A stretch of DNA of 64,000 nucleotides from contig RXON01001627.1 of assembly GCA_009667805.1 (NCBI GenBank), forward strand, positions 1-64,000. The letters run 5' to 3'. The notes beneath the pieces were generated by a model, which was not told the origin of the DNA, did no database searches, and saw nothing but the letters and a program-made list of their open reading frames with translations. Each line of letters starts with the position of its first letter. Within the stretch, counting starts at the first letter, position 1. The stretch is from Leptobrachium leishanense (Eukaryota > Chordata > Amphibia > Anura > Megophryidae). Below, one piece after another: positions 21,730 through 32,830 of the stretch. The translations under genes were made by a program, and so were the position numbers.

Positions 21730-22294
21730 CAGAGTTTCATTATCCCAATTAACCTCGGCAGCAAGCGTCTGAAATTCAACAGCTGAAATTCAACAGCGTA
21801 TTCCAACACAGTTCTGTCTCCCTGACTTAACCTCATTAACCGTTTCATAGCAGGATTTGTTCCTCTGGAAGGGTTAAACACACTTTTTAAGGTGGAAACA
21901 AATTCCTCGTAGTTATTTATTATGTGATCATTAGACTCCCAAAATGCAGTAGCCCAGTCTAAGGCCTTGTCTCTGAGATGGTTAAAAAGAAAACATACTT
22001 TAGCTCTGTCAGTTATACACATAAGAGGATTTAACTCAAAACATAAATCAATTTGCTTCAGAAATCCTCTGCATGCAGCAGCCTCACCACTGAAAGTAAC
22101 AGAGGGCAACATTTGCACTGGAACAGCAGAGTTAACCATCGAAGTGTCAGAATGAGTTATAGGAGCAGGTGAAGGAGACTGCACGCATTCTGTATTCTCC
22201 AAGAGCGTCTCCAGCAACATTACATCTTGGCATCAGCCTCCCTTATATGGGTACAGCAAGCAGTAAACTGCTGAGCAATGTCTGCAGGGTCCAT
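21714..22294 (-). pseudogene. Gypsy Gag
   Basis: The likely start is the ATG at 22294 (MDPADIAQQF), only 13 bp from the LTR edge. That frame stops after about 24 codons (ADAKM then TAA), and the next frame carries the Gag capsid region with FKQ/FLKQIDLCFELNP, ALDWATAFW and [19 protein letters not shown] 14-bp tandem duplication (AGCTGAAATTCAAC twice, about 21769-21797) shifts the end of Gag out of phase with the downstream frame. Capsid assembly would need both lesions to be absent. Confidence 0.85.
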
Positions 22295-22307
22295 GGCCCT
22301 GACGTAA

Positions 22308-22740
22308 TGTAAGGATATAGGGTCACCCAGCACGCAGACAAAACCCAGAAAGGCAAGAAAGGACCCTAAACTGAGAAGCTGGTCCTTAGAATGGCCAGGT
22401 ACTAATCTAGAATACACAGAAGTACAGATTAGGGACAAGAGAGATATCGTAGTATAAACAAGCCAGAGGTCGGTACACGAGGTAAACATATGCCAAGGGA
22501 TAATGCAGAAAACAGTCAAAATACAAAAGCCAGAAGTCAAACCAGAAAATCAATAATCATAAACTGTAGAAACGCGCTGAAGGCTAGAAATAACCACGTC
22601 AGGGCTCAGAGCACAGACTGGAACTGATATTTAAAGGCCTAGATCCCTGACCAGGTGTGGCATACAAAGTGGCCTGATTCAAAGACTGGCGCCCTCTCTG
22701 TTGGGAAGGCCGTACTGCAGGAGCAGTAGCAGGCATGACA
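22308..22740 (-). repeat. Gypsy 5' LTR (right)
   Basis: 433 bp, nearly identical to the left LTR. On the minus strand it holds the promoter and the start of the transcript. Only 13 bp separate its inner edge from the Gag ATG, leaving no ordinary leader. A TGG that could start a primer-binding site overlaps the ATG (ATGGACCC), which is unusual. Confidence 0.95.
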
Positions 22741-22804
22741 TGGAAATGCCCCCAGCTCACACATGGAAATGCCCCCAGCTCACAGATTCTCCCCCCCCCC
22801 CGGC

Positions 22805-23265
22805 ACTCTCCGCGATGATACTTACCTTCCTGGGCGACGTCGGGAAAGTCTTCGCGCGTGCGCTCGTTGGAAGGCCCCCAGCCGCGACCACGTGGGACCA
22901 TGTGATCGCGGCTGGGGATCTTCCAACGAGCGCACGCGGGGAAACTTTCCCAGCATCGCCCAGGAAGGTAAAGTATCATCGCGGAGAGCAGCTGCAGGGC
23001 CTGTCCGAATGCTCTATCGGCATTCGGACAGGCCCTGCAGCTGCTCACTGTGTTTATACTTACCTTCCTGAGCGACGCCGGGAAAGTTTCTGAGTGTGCG
23101 CTCGTTGGAAGGACCCCAGCCGCGATCACATGGTCCCACGTGGTCACGGCTGGGGGCCTTCCAACGAGCGCACGCGCAGAGACTTTCCCAGCATCGCTCA
23201 GGAAGGTAAGTATAAACACAGTGAGCAGTTGCAGGGCCTGTCCGAATGCCGATAGAGCACCTGGC
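22805..23265. repeat. Tandem palindromes sharing TTACCTTCCTG...CAGGAAGGTAA arms
   Basis: Two long inverted repeats lie side by side. The first (about 22813-22985) has arms TACTTACCTTCCTGGGCGA and CGCCCAGGAAGGTAAAGTA around CGTTGGAAG...CTTCCAACG. The second (about 23050-23215) is built from the same family in diverged form. A short perfect palindrome around GGGCCTGTCCGAATGC (about 22989-23043) sits between them. The CCACGTGG and CACATGGTCC cores are symmetric. The open frames here are foldback translations. Confidence 0.8.
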
Positions 23266-23269
23266 TTGT

Positions 23270-24630
23270 TGTTAATCTTTGGGGTGGGTTGGTTCTAAGC
23301 TGATAGCACTCCCAGCATTGATTTTTGGGCCTCAGCCTTTCCTCTACCTAATGCAATTTCACTTGCCACTCATCCTATTGGGAACGAACTCTATAGCAGC
23401 TTCTCTCTGTACTATTGTGCCGACCCACGAAGGCCCGTTTCTTCACTTTGATAGGGGTTGACAGAATTTAGGTTGTTTGTCTGTATCCCATATGAGAGAC
23501 TTATCTAGGTGCACCTAGTACCCTATGTGGCATTTATTACGCTGATTGGAGCCGCAGAGACTGTCTATCTATTCCTTGGTTTGTCATTATGTTGTTCTGT
23601 TTTTTAGTTTCCAATAAAAGCTAAATTTTATTTACTACCTCAGTCAATCAATATCCTTTGTTCTATCCATGTTCCAGGGTTACCCCCCATTTCTGTTGCT
23701 GGATATTGACGGTCACTATTCCTGTAGGAGTTTTCTTTCGTGCTTCCACTTATTTACCTGCCTTAGTATAGACCATATATTTCCAATGTTTATGGTCACG
23801 CGGTTACCGAAACAAAAATTGGAATTAGGATATAATCAATACATAGTAAATACATTGAATTTCCTTCAGTCATCAATGTTGTAAAGATATTTATTTAAGG
23901 GATATAATCTCTTACCAAACACCACAAGTGCAAGTATCAGTTCAGGTATAAATACTGCTACGGGTATTAATCCATTCCGTATCCGGTCTTTACTATCACC
24001 TAAAAATAAAGAGACCTCATTGAGTATTTGAATAGGTGTATACTTTATAATATAAGAAAACAAAAAGTAAAAATTCAGTCATGTGACACATTCACACTCA
24101 TTTCATGATATAACTCAATTATTATGGGAGACACACACACCTAAAGAGAAACAAAAGAATCTGTCAATGATGACTTGTAAGAGAGCAGGCCACGGTCAGC
24201 GTTGCGCAGAGAGAGACCGCAGGGGGGGGGGGGGGGGGGGGGATAGCTAAGCGAGAAGACAAGGGACCAGGTAGTGACCCACTTATTTCACAAGCACCTA
24301 GAAAGAAAAGCTGCTGCTGGCAGGAGAGGGAAATCAGGGGACATGTTTTCTTCTTCAAACTTAAATTTCTGCCTTACAACAAAAAGAAGAGTTGTGTATT
24401 AACAGGAAGAATTGGCAAGTGTGAGTGAATAGAAAGAGATGCTGTTAAAAGGCAGCGATAACCAACGTCAGAAACGCATGAGGGAAGAATGGTGACTAAT
24501 GAAATCAGGGGGCGCCTCACCAATAAATATTTGTATTATATTCTACAAAAGCCAATATAAACCAGATAATAAAAAGGCAGAGGTTGCACAGATGAAAGAT
24601 TTGAGGGGGGAAAACAAAGTCCTTCTCTAG
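23270..24630. other. Unassigned DNA
   Basis: No protein motif. AATAAAAG near 23612 could be a polyadenylation-type string of an old retroelement end. A run of about 20 G lies at 24222-24241. Small open frames (60-71 codons) look random. Confidence 0.3.
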
Positions 24631-24631
24631 A

Positions 24632-24768
24632 TTGGATATTCCCACGGGAATAGGGTCCTCAATCCCTCCTGTATTGCCTTGTCTTGTCTTTTTTGGTGGT
24701 TTGTAGAATTGAATCGTCTTTACCGAACCTACATTTGTACAACGCTGCGGAATGTGTTTGTGCTTAAT
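24632..24768 (+). mobile_element. L2-type LINE 3' end fragment
   Basis: Plus-strand order CACGGGAATAGGGTCCTCAA, then TCCTGTATTGCC, then TTTGTACAACGCTGCGGAAT and a T/A-rich tail matches the last 130 bp of the L2 at 40030-40160, with many differences. A 5'-truncated old copy. Confidence 0.75.
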
Positions 24769-24769
24769 A

Positions 24770-25346
24770 AATAAAAATATTATAGACTAGAGGATTAAAA
24801 AAAGATTTGCTATGGCATTTTCATATTTGAGACACTTCATGTTGGAACGGACGGGGACTTCAAGGATTATGGGGATAATAAGCAACGGTTTTTACTCGTT
24901 CGTCTTGATGTAAATGGCAGTGAAGTGAAAAGTGCTGCCATACTATCCCCCAAAAGCAGCAGCATAACCCCTGAAACATGAGTAACCGGGTAATGAGAGA
25001 ATAGAAAGAGATTTAAATCTTTATTAAGGCAAGAGAAAAGAATAGTTACACAACTTGCTTTTTAAGAGTGTCTGAGCTGTGCATAGCAAGTCCAACATCT
25101 CCACGACGTCCCTCCGTCACAATGTAACCTAGCTCCAGTAACTCCATTAATGGCCATAAGTACAGAAAGAGTTAAGAGAAGACAGATGAACAGAGTGCGC
25201 GCAAAACCTGTGTGCGTCTATAGTGACGTTTAGTCATTTTGCCCCTTCTTGATAATCTGGTATCTGCAGTTCAACAGTAGGGATGAGCCGAATAGCCATT
25301 TGTTCGGGACCGAACCCGAACCCCCGTGCAAGTCAATGGGGCTGAA
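24770..25346. other. Unassigned DNA with a short GAACCCGAACCC-containing fragment
   Basis: No gene. At 25279-25340 AGTAGGGATGAGCCGAAT...CGGGACCGAACCCGAACCCC resembles the end of a small DNA transposon and is cut on the right by the DIRS insertion. Confidence 0.35.
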
Positions 25347-25988
25347 AATTATAAAATTTTCCTAAGTATGAAGGGAAGTTTGAATTGTAATAATAAGACT
25401 CAGAGGCTCCTATTGCGTCTCTTTCCTTATATTTATTAAAATAGCAACAAGGATTTTAACATTTAAACTGAAAATGCATGTAAACATCCTTTAGAAAAAA
25501 CACAAGCTCCAGACTAGACACTCCCACTCTTTCTAGTCCAATCCCTGTGTAGCTCCTCTTGATCTCTTCCCCTGATCTCCTTCCTTATTCCTCTTTCCTT
25601 GGTGTCTGCAAGCAGTCATTCAAACATCCAGTACAAACACCAGGCACAGAACCAACGGGGTCCCGAGAGGTAGGGAATGAAAATATCCAGATTGGCACGA
25701 GGTGCGCCACAGCGACATCCAGTCAGAAGGAGCTGCAGAGAAAACAGAGACACGACAAGGAATCAGTGGAAGCCGTAACCTACGGCGCTACAAGTACCCA
25801 AAACATTGGGACGACACCCCCATAATACTAAAGCGGGAGGGAGAGGTGGGCAATACTCGCCTCTGAGTCTTATTATTACAATTCAAACTTCCCTTCATAC
25901 TTAGGAAAATTTTATAATTGTAATACACCGACTCAGAGGCTCCTATTGCGAGTTCAAAGCTAGTCCACCAGGGGTGCGGACCAATGAA

Positions 25989-26800
25989 CTACCGGAGTGA
26001 AGTAGGAAGTCTTAAATGTAGACTCCCCAAATCAAACCGCAACTGCAAGTAAGACCCCCAGACGGCAAGCCACCAGCACGGCGAAGGAGGCCACAGCACT
26101 GCGCCCCGAGTGCGCCCCAAACACTGACATTTTAGCCAGGCGGCCAAGATCGTGGATCCCATCGCGGTATATAGAGCGTTGAAAAAAAACAATAGAGAAA
26201 CGTGAGACATAAATAAAACACATTAGGTGCAGAGGATCCCGATCCTCCAAGCGAGAGCCAGCAGCCACTGCTGAAAGAGCCAGCGCCAATCACAGAGGGC
26301 GTCCCTAACAATAAACGTCTATGCCTATAAGGGTCAGTAAGCCCAGAGCCAAGTGCCGAATGAAACATATGAGGGGAAACCGCTGCGAAGCGTGGGGAAA
26401 GCGTGCGAGACTCCTATTCGAGGGAGCAGAAAAAACGTGTACAAATCCAGGTAAGCATGAAAGTCGATAGGGGTTTGGGAAGTCCACTCTAACACGAGAG
26501 GGAACACAATAAGGCCCTGATGCCCTTCGGGGAAAAAAACCCAATCCCAAACCAGAGACCGCTCAAGTGCGAAGTGGGGAGCAAAGATCTCCCAGGGAAT
26601 ACGGAGACCAGTCCAGGGGGAAAACGACCATCCTGAGGAAGACTGAGCAATCTACCATCCCCTGTAGAAATGACGGAGGGCACAAGACCGGTCAGTAGTC
26701 TCAAATCGCTATGTTGATGGGGCCGATCCGAAGCAAACCAAAGACCGTGACCGTGAAAGTAGTGACCACACAAGGCTCCCCAAAATCAGGTTAACAAAAC
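25989..26800 (-). pseudogene. Decayed DIRS tyrosine recombinase
   Basis: Short minus-strand frames keep the last recombinase block: LGRLAKMSVFGAHSGRSAVAS includes the HxxR box (HSGR), then a second frame has DLGSLHLRLPTSL where the intact relative has DWSQESTF. Upstream frames (26305-26948) align only loosely. Many stops and shifts make this a clear pseudogene. Confidence 0.65.
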
Positions 26801-27339
26801 ATCTGAGTTCAGTTGTACCCACAGGTGTGGAACTGAGACAGACCTGTCTATGCAAGACTAGAAGGTAAATATCTATTAGAGGAGATCCCCCGAGCATCCT
26901 CTGAGAACTGAGCAAACTGCGTGAACCGCCCAAAATAAGCCAACACATCCCTGAGGAATCGTAGCTAAAACCGGATCATAGGGCAACTGTATCCAGAACA
27001 TTGTTTGCCCCGCTGGTCGACAGGTCCATTATCAAAATAGTCAGTGCCAGCATTAGTAGCCATTTAAAGTGGACTAACGGAAAGTCCGCCCAAAGCATAA
27101 GAAGGGTTATAGGACAGAGGACAAAAGTTGCTTAATTCTCTGCCTGTTGAGGTGGTTGGGTCCGAGACTGTACAGATCTGTAAACAAGGACCGGACGACT
27201 TCCTGCAAAACACAAAAGTAATGGTTATAAACTGAAATATGTAAGAAGCTACATGATCCCACCCTAGGTAGGACGTGCAGAAATGTCCACTCAACGTGGT
27301 CAGGAAAAATACTTCCTCGGAGGTATACATAGTAATTCT

Positions 27340-27448
27340 GTAAACTGTACGAATTTCAATGTTCATGATCCCAGGACATACCGGAAAAAGCGAGAGAAAT
27401 CTCCATTGTACTTTCCTGGTAACATATTTGCAGATAAATAAATAAAAC
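27340..27448 (+). repeat. Short retroelement 3' tail with (TAAA)n, copy 2
   Basis: AATTTCAATGTTCATGATCC, CAGGACATACCGG, GCGAGAGAAATCTCCATTGT, CTTTCCTGGTAACA and AGATAAATAAATAAAACC align with copies 1 and 3, with more differences. It sits inside the decayed DIRS element, so that element was already in place when this copy arrived. Confidence 0.75.
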
Positions 27449-28439
27449 CTTGAGGTCAGTATACGAACGCTCCTGGTCAAGGGACAGTTGGGCTCATTGC
27501 AGCGCGTATATTATGTTGAAGCCATCAGCGGTGGCGTGGTATACTCAATTTATGTCAAAGTGTTTCAACCCCAATGAGGAAGTGTTTTGGTGTTTTTATG
27601 AAGTCCACCAATATGCGGAGATTTGAGCGTTAGCTCAGAGGAGCAGCTACTGGTCACTTTAGGTGGGACTCTCTGTACTAGAGGTGTTGTGAGTTTGGTA
27701 GATGAGCCGACACATGGTCAACGGAGTAAACCAAGATCTCAGAGTTGTGTGTGTGTAGCACATGGGATGTAGGAAATGAGTATACAGTAGATGACACCTA
27801 AACTCCTATTTAGATTGAGCCCCAGACATTGCCTCTTGAAGAGATCTGGTAAAATCAGTGGAAAGGGCAGAAAACCTTCCTAAAAACTGCAGAAATGAAT
27901 GAAGCCCGTACACCAGGAGGTAAAGGGATAATTAGGTTTGAGGGAGCCGGGCCAGCGGTGCACTACCAGTCTAATCATAAGATTTAAGGGAGGTGCAGAG
28001 AATCTTATCTGTGATATCTGAGCAGTCAGTGGGGAGGCTGGACATGGGAAACCTTTTGGCGCGCAGCCTCCTGACAGAAACAAAATGCATTGATTTGGCT
28101 CGGAAAAGGCCCGTGCTGATGAGTGCGTGCCCAACCCCCTCCCCCCTATGCGAGCGGGAGCAGCGTGTGTGAGGCTAGGACGAAATGTAACCCTCGTGGG
28201 GGAAGGGGGGGGGGAACAATGTCTTCAAAGACTTCGCTATAGACATTGTAGAGGCAGGTTGATTTACCAACACTTCAGAGGGATCTGAGCCCAAAACACA
28301 CAGCACCAAAGCAGTGACATTACCATGATGCCATCAGGCTCCTGCAGTGAATCATAGGGAAGGGGAGAAACTAGAGATCTGACAGCGGTCAAGCTTTAAC
28401 ATTAAGAAGATTATTACAAAGGGAAACACTGAGTCTTCT

Positions 28440-28620
28440 GACGCTTCGGGGCAGGAACATCAAAGGGTGTCCTCGTCACTTCCCTCCTCCAGTTCAGGAT
28501 CTGGAGATTCACCCTCCGGTCATTCCCCAAATCCAGCTCCTGAGAGGGATTGGAGGCTCTCACCCTCTTAGGGACCTCCGCCACAAGCGCCCGGCGGGAG
28601 TGGGCTCACATACCTAGATA
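28440..28620 (-). pseudogene. Possible DIRS Gag remnant (acidic segment)
   Basis: On the minus strand the reading PEGESPDPELEEGSDEDT resembles the acidic DSEGEEPEQGEDDG stretch of the Gag at 31860-31905 in the neighbouring DIRS element. The match is compositional as much as sequence-based. Confidence 0.4.
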
Positions 28621-28639
28621 AAATTGGAGGATTTTTGGC

Positions 28640-29450
28640 CACAGGTATTGGTGCGGTTGCCAGCCCCTCCGAAAGAGTTGGCCGTGTCATTCAACTGTGT
28701 TACCCGCAGCACGTGGCAGGGGTGTATCTGGGGGCCTCACCATGGTGAGTGAATCGCCCTGGGCAGCAGCTGCTGGTAGCGGTGACATATAGTGACTCGC
28801 AGCTATATATAATAACAGTATAGATTTAAAAATCTGTCACCAGCACCCGGTGAGGGTGAACTGTTATGTGAAAATTGGTCGATAGCAAGGTCCGCAGGCA
28901 GTAATGTGGGGATGCCAGCCCCTCTCTGGTTATATTTGGACCCGCTTATTAACCTTTTACCCGCAGCACGTGGCAGGGGTGTATCTGGGGGCCTCACCGT
29001 GGTGAGTGAATCGCCCTGGGCAGCTTCTGCTGATAGCGGTGACATATAGTGTCTCGCAGTTATAGATAATAACAGTATAGATTTAAAATCTGTCACCAGC
29101 ACGGGGAGAGAGGGGGGCTCATTTGTGAGATTTGGTAGGTAGCAAGGTCCACAGGCAGTAATGCGGGGATGCCAGCCCCTCTGTGGTTATATTTGGACCC
29201 GCTTATTAACCTTTTACCCGCAGCACGTGGCAGGGGTGTATCTGGGGCCTCACCGTGGTGAGTGAATCGCCCTGGGCAGCTTCTGCTGGTAGCGGTGACA
29301 TATAGTGACTCGCAGTTATAGATCATAACAGTATAGATTTAAAATCTGTCGCCAGCACCCGCGGGGAGGGGGGGGGGGTGAGCTCATTTGTGAGATTTGG
29401 TAGGTAGCAAGGTCCACAGGCAGTAATGCGGGGATGCCAGCCCCTCTGTG
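28640..29450. repeat. About 255-bp tandem repeat within the DIRS element, 3+ copies
   Basis: CGCAGCACGTGGCAGGGGTG recurs near 28707, 28966 and 29219, with the following GTGGTGAGTGAATCGCCCTG and CAGTATAGATTTAAAA segments in register. Periods are about 259 and 253 bp, and a partial fourth unit reaches 29450. G runs separate some units. Confidence 0.9.
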
Positions 29451-30150
29451 GGTATATGTGGACCTGCTCACGGAGTTGCCTGGGAAAATGTTAGCTGTAA
29501 GATGTGACTTATGCAATGGTGTCAGCCAGTATACTTAAAAATCAGCCGACATAGCGGCAACTAATTAAATAAGGGCATACAGATGGAGGTTTGGACAGCA
29601 GGATTAAACGGAGGCACGGATGGAATGTAACTGGGGAGTTACTAGAGTTGGAGGGGAGCAGTTACCAGGCTGTACAGAGGAGACTGATTGCTGGTTGAAG
29701 CTGTTCCCCTGAATCTAATTCTGCCTCGTGTAAAGGGAAAAAGTATTGGACAAACTGGTCAATTGAACTAAAAAGGAGGTATGAAAAAACCCCCCGCAGC
29801 TACCCGAGAAGGTAGCTGCGATGCTAAAGTAGACGAACATCGCGGTTGAAGCCGGGACGTAGCGTCAGGGAGAGAAAACATTAAAAATATGTGAGAGTAA
29901 AACGCATGTGTACTTATCTGTCTGCCCAGCAACAAGGAAAGAGGAATAAGGAAGGAGATCAGGGGAAGAGATCAAGAGGAGCTACACAGGGATGGACTAG
30001 AAAGAGTGGGAGTGTCTAGTCTGGAGCTTGTGTTTTTTCTAAAGGATGTTTACATGCATTTTCAGTTTAAATGTTAAAATCCTTGTTGCTATTTTAATAA
30101 ATATAAGGAAAGAGACGCAATAGGAGCCTCTGAGTCGGTGTATTACAATT

Positions 30151-30544
30151 CGGTTTTTTCGAGTGTCCTCCAAGAGGGCATATATGCTACATATTTGCCA
30201 TAAAAGGTGTATGGGGGTCCGGGTAGTGCCCTGGGGGACAGGAAACAAGGACAAAAAGTTTTAAAAAAAACGTTTTTAAAAAGGGACAGTGAGTTTTCCA
30301 TGAAATAAGGGTTAAAAATAAAAACCAAAAATTCCTTCAAATATCGTGCCTAGGAGGTCCCCATAACCTGCCCGTGAAGTGGCGGATTTCTAGGATGTAT
30401 AGAAATATGTAAAAACCAAAAAATGACATTTCAAATGACGGTAAATGCTTTTCCTTTAATCTATCCATAAACAACTGCTTGGGGCGGCAGTCTGTATGAA
30501 AAAGAGACATTTTCGGACACGCATAAAAAGTTTACTGATTTTTT
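30151..30544. other. Spacer between the two DIRS elements
   Basis: AT-rich with no gene. It probably represents the target DNA plus old repeat fragments. Confidence 0.4.
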
Positions 30545-30699
30545 GGCGGTGAAAAGCAGGAGTCTGGAAACTTCTAGACCAAAAAGCCGATTTGGAAAGT
30601 GAGATAAATGGGAGAATTTTTCTGGTTTGGCTATTTTGACCTAGAATTTTCCATTCTCCAGTCATTCTCCGGAGTTTCACCTTTCTCTGAATAACCCTG
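30545..30699. mobile_element. Small foldback MITE, second copy
   Basis: Shares AGCCGATTTGGAAAGTGAG, GACCTAGAATTTTCCATTCT and a TCTCTGAATAACCCTG end with the element at 9945-10125. It directly abuts the left end of the second DIRS element, whose outermost terminal sequence is missing. Confidence 0.7.
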
Positions 30700-30705
30700 T
30701 CAGGG

Positions 30706-30870
30706 TTTGCAATCCCTTTCTTTATTGCACCCACAGCAGTAAAGAACAGTGACAATAAAGAACAAGAAAAAAACATAAAACAAGCCCCCAACGTGGGGTA
30801 TACTCCCAGTCTGTAAGCCCCGCCCCCAAGTCTATAAATGGTCTGGGCTGGAGCAGTCACACCCTCTTTC
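30706..30870 (+). repeat. DIRS left inverted terminal repeat
   Basis: Begins TTTGCAATCCCTTTC and includes CCCAACGTGGGG and GGGGCGGGGCT-complement blocks. It pairs with 35908-36072. CTATAAATGG near 30833 is a plausible TATA element for the Gag-Pol transcript. Confidence 0.85.
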
Positions 30871-31333
30871 TTTACTGCTCCTGCTACAGACCAGATGAGT
30901 ATCTCCCATTTTACCTTCTGGTTATATTTATCCTGTTCATTTCGTCATATTATATTGTATATATTGTTTAATATTCCTTGATTTGTGTATATATACATAT
31001 ATTTCCTCAGGGTACCGACTTTCCCCGGCTATAACCGCGGGGGTTGGCTACCCGCCAGGCGGGTAAACTTTAGCGGGCTTTTCAGTCCGCTCGTAGTTTC
31101 CCATCGGCTGCTGGCTTAGTTTCTCCCTATTACAGGGTAGGTGGTCTCTTACCGGCTTTGCGGTATCACTGGGGCTGAGCGCGCAGCGCGTGACTTCTTA
31201 GCTCCACTGAGGCTGGCTGGGTTCCCGCGAGATCGAGCGGGATCCCGGCGGCCATCTTGGGATCACGTGACCGCATGCGGCTTCCGACATTCCACGGTAC
31301 TCGCTCTTTAAGACGGAACCCGATCGCTATACC

Positions 31334-32830
31334 ATGGCCCATTCCGGCCAATCTAAGAGTAGTGGGGCTTCCCCAATTGAGGAATCTGACTCAACCTCTG
31401 GTTCCCGGCATTCCGATCGCTCGGATGCTTTTGCCTCTCCCCCCCTCCTCCTAAGAAGCGATCTAGATCGGCCTCTAGATTCGCGGCATTGGAGGCCGCA
31501 CTCCAGGCCTCCATTTCCCGATCTCTCTCCTCGGCTGTATCTACCTTGTCCTTATCCTTTCGCAGGACTATGGATGAAGCGGTGGCTTCAGTTCCGGGAC
31601 TCCCCGCTGCCAGGGCAGTTCCGGTTTCCCCTCCAGAACTGGCTGCCCCTTCTGACTCAGGCCCGAGTGGCTCTAAGAGACGTGCTAAGACAAAGCACTT
31701 AGATGATCCTCCAAGAGGGGCTGGCATCCCCGACACTCTGCCTATTGAGTATAGCGAGGTGACCTCGCATAAGAGAACCCCTACCCGCGAGGCTTTGGTG
31801 GTTGCTGTGTCTAAAGATAGGCCGCTACCCAAGGGTTCTGGCCGACTCCCCATAATTTCTGACTCGGAGGGTGAGGAACCCGAGCAAGGGGAGGATGATG
31901 GAGTCATTGAAATATATGCTCCGCATGATATAGGCCTGATGGCCGAGGAGGTTGGTCCCCCACCACCATTGATGTCTGATAAGGAGGTGGTTTGCAATCC
32001 TCAGGGCCGCCCGATGTTTTCCCCAGCGGGGGTGCTGCACCCAAGATCGACCGCATGGTCCCCTATGCCCCACGTGGAGTTGTGGGTTGATGCCCATATG
32101 CGTCTCCCTATGGACAAGGAGACACGGGTCAATATGAGGGCTGAATGTCCTCGCCCTACCACCGCAGGCAAGACTTGTCTCACCCCGGTGGTTGACGAAG
32201 ATTTCGTCAAATTTATGACTGCTAAGGCGTGGTGCCCTAAGAAGGGTATCGATACGGCGTTGAGAGTTTGTGAGGACAAGGTTCTCGATGTGGCCTCCCC
32301 TTTAAGCTACCTCCTTGATATGGTGGAGGATGCCCGCTTGCATGATACCCCCTTGGATTTAGACGATACCATGGGTTGGATTCAACGCTCGTTGTGCTTG
32401 TTGGGGGGCGCGAATGCAGCATTGGCCGCTGAACGGCGCAAGTCAATGATTCTGAGGATGGACCCTAAACTTACGGCCATGGCCACTAGAGACAAGGGTG
32501 CATCGGCTAAAGGTATGCTTTTTGGTGACGGTTTCATCAAAAATATGGGTACCTACACCAGCGCCTTTACCGCTCTGGATAAGGTTGAAACAGCCATAAA
32601 AAAGGTGTTCCCCAAGAAGGTTTTCAACCGGGCTGGCAGAGGAAGGGGCCGCTCTGCCAGCCGAATCGGTTCTGTGGGCATTACCAGAGGCTCCTTCCGG
32701 GCCTCCGCTGCCGCTGATCCGGGTCCCACCGTCTACAGACCTTCTAACCGAGCACAGGCCTGGAGAGGCCGTGGTTTCAGATGTGGTCGAGGTGCCTTTC
32801 GTACCCGGCGCCCAAATGGTAAGTCTTCCA
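31334..32830 (+). pseudogene. DIRS Gag
   Basis: The start is the ATG at 31334 in a strong ACCATGG context (MAHSGQSKSSGASPIEESDS). After about 35 codons the frame is lost at a C run (about 31439-31446), and the Gag frame continues from KKRSRSASRFAALEAALQ. Features: a Ser/Arg-rich N-terminus, an acidic DSEGEEPEQGEDDG stretch, a central conserved region with AKAWCPKKGIDTALR and LDDTMGWIQRSL, and an Arg/Gly-rich tail (GRGRGRS, RGRGFRCGRGAFRTRR) that would bind nucleic acid. It runs without a stop into the RT frame. Confidence 0.8.

Larger units (their letters stand above)
17700..22745 (-). mobile_element. Ty3/gypsy chromodomain retrotransposon, complete but defective
   Basis: Two LTRs (17705-18132 and 22308-22740) enclose gag, protease, reverse transcriptase, RNase H, integrase and a chromodomain on the minus strand. 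A perfect 5-bp duplication, TGGAA (17700-17704 and 22741-22745), marks the insertion into a minisatellite. A purine tract (GGAGGGGGGGG on the minus strand, complement of 18136-18147) lies next to the 3' LTR. Domain order and chromodomain place it with vertebrate Sushi-like chromoviruses. At least six coding lesions are visible, yet the LTRs differ by about one substitution and two short indels. Confidence 0.95.
25347..30150 (-). mobile_element. DIRS-type tyrosine-recombinase retrotransposon, decayed and internally deleted
   Basis: Terminal inverted repeats of about 200 bp: 25385-25610 pairs with 29925-30140 (CTCCTTCCTTATTCCTCTTT faces AAAGAGGAATAAGGAAGGAG). An internal complementary region at about 25865-25948 matches the left end (CTTCCCTTCATACTTAGG) joined directly to the right end (GTAATACACCGACTCAGAGG), which is the DIRS circular-junction signature. 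Recombinase remnants lie beside it on the minus strand. The reverse transcriptase is not recognisable, so the interior is largely deleted or decayed. Confidence 0.85.

Noticed and set aside
22599..23298. Open frames of 206, 130, 102 and 82 codons
   Set aside because: They lie in palindromic DNA and LTR sequence and are mirrored on the other strand; no domain.
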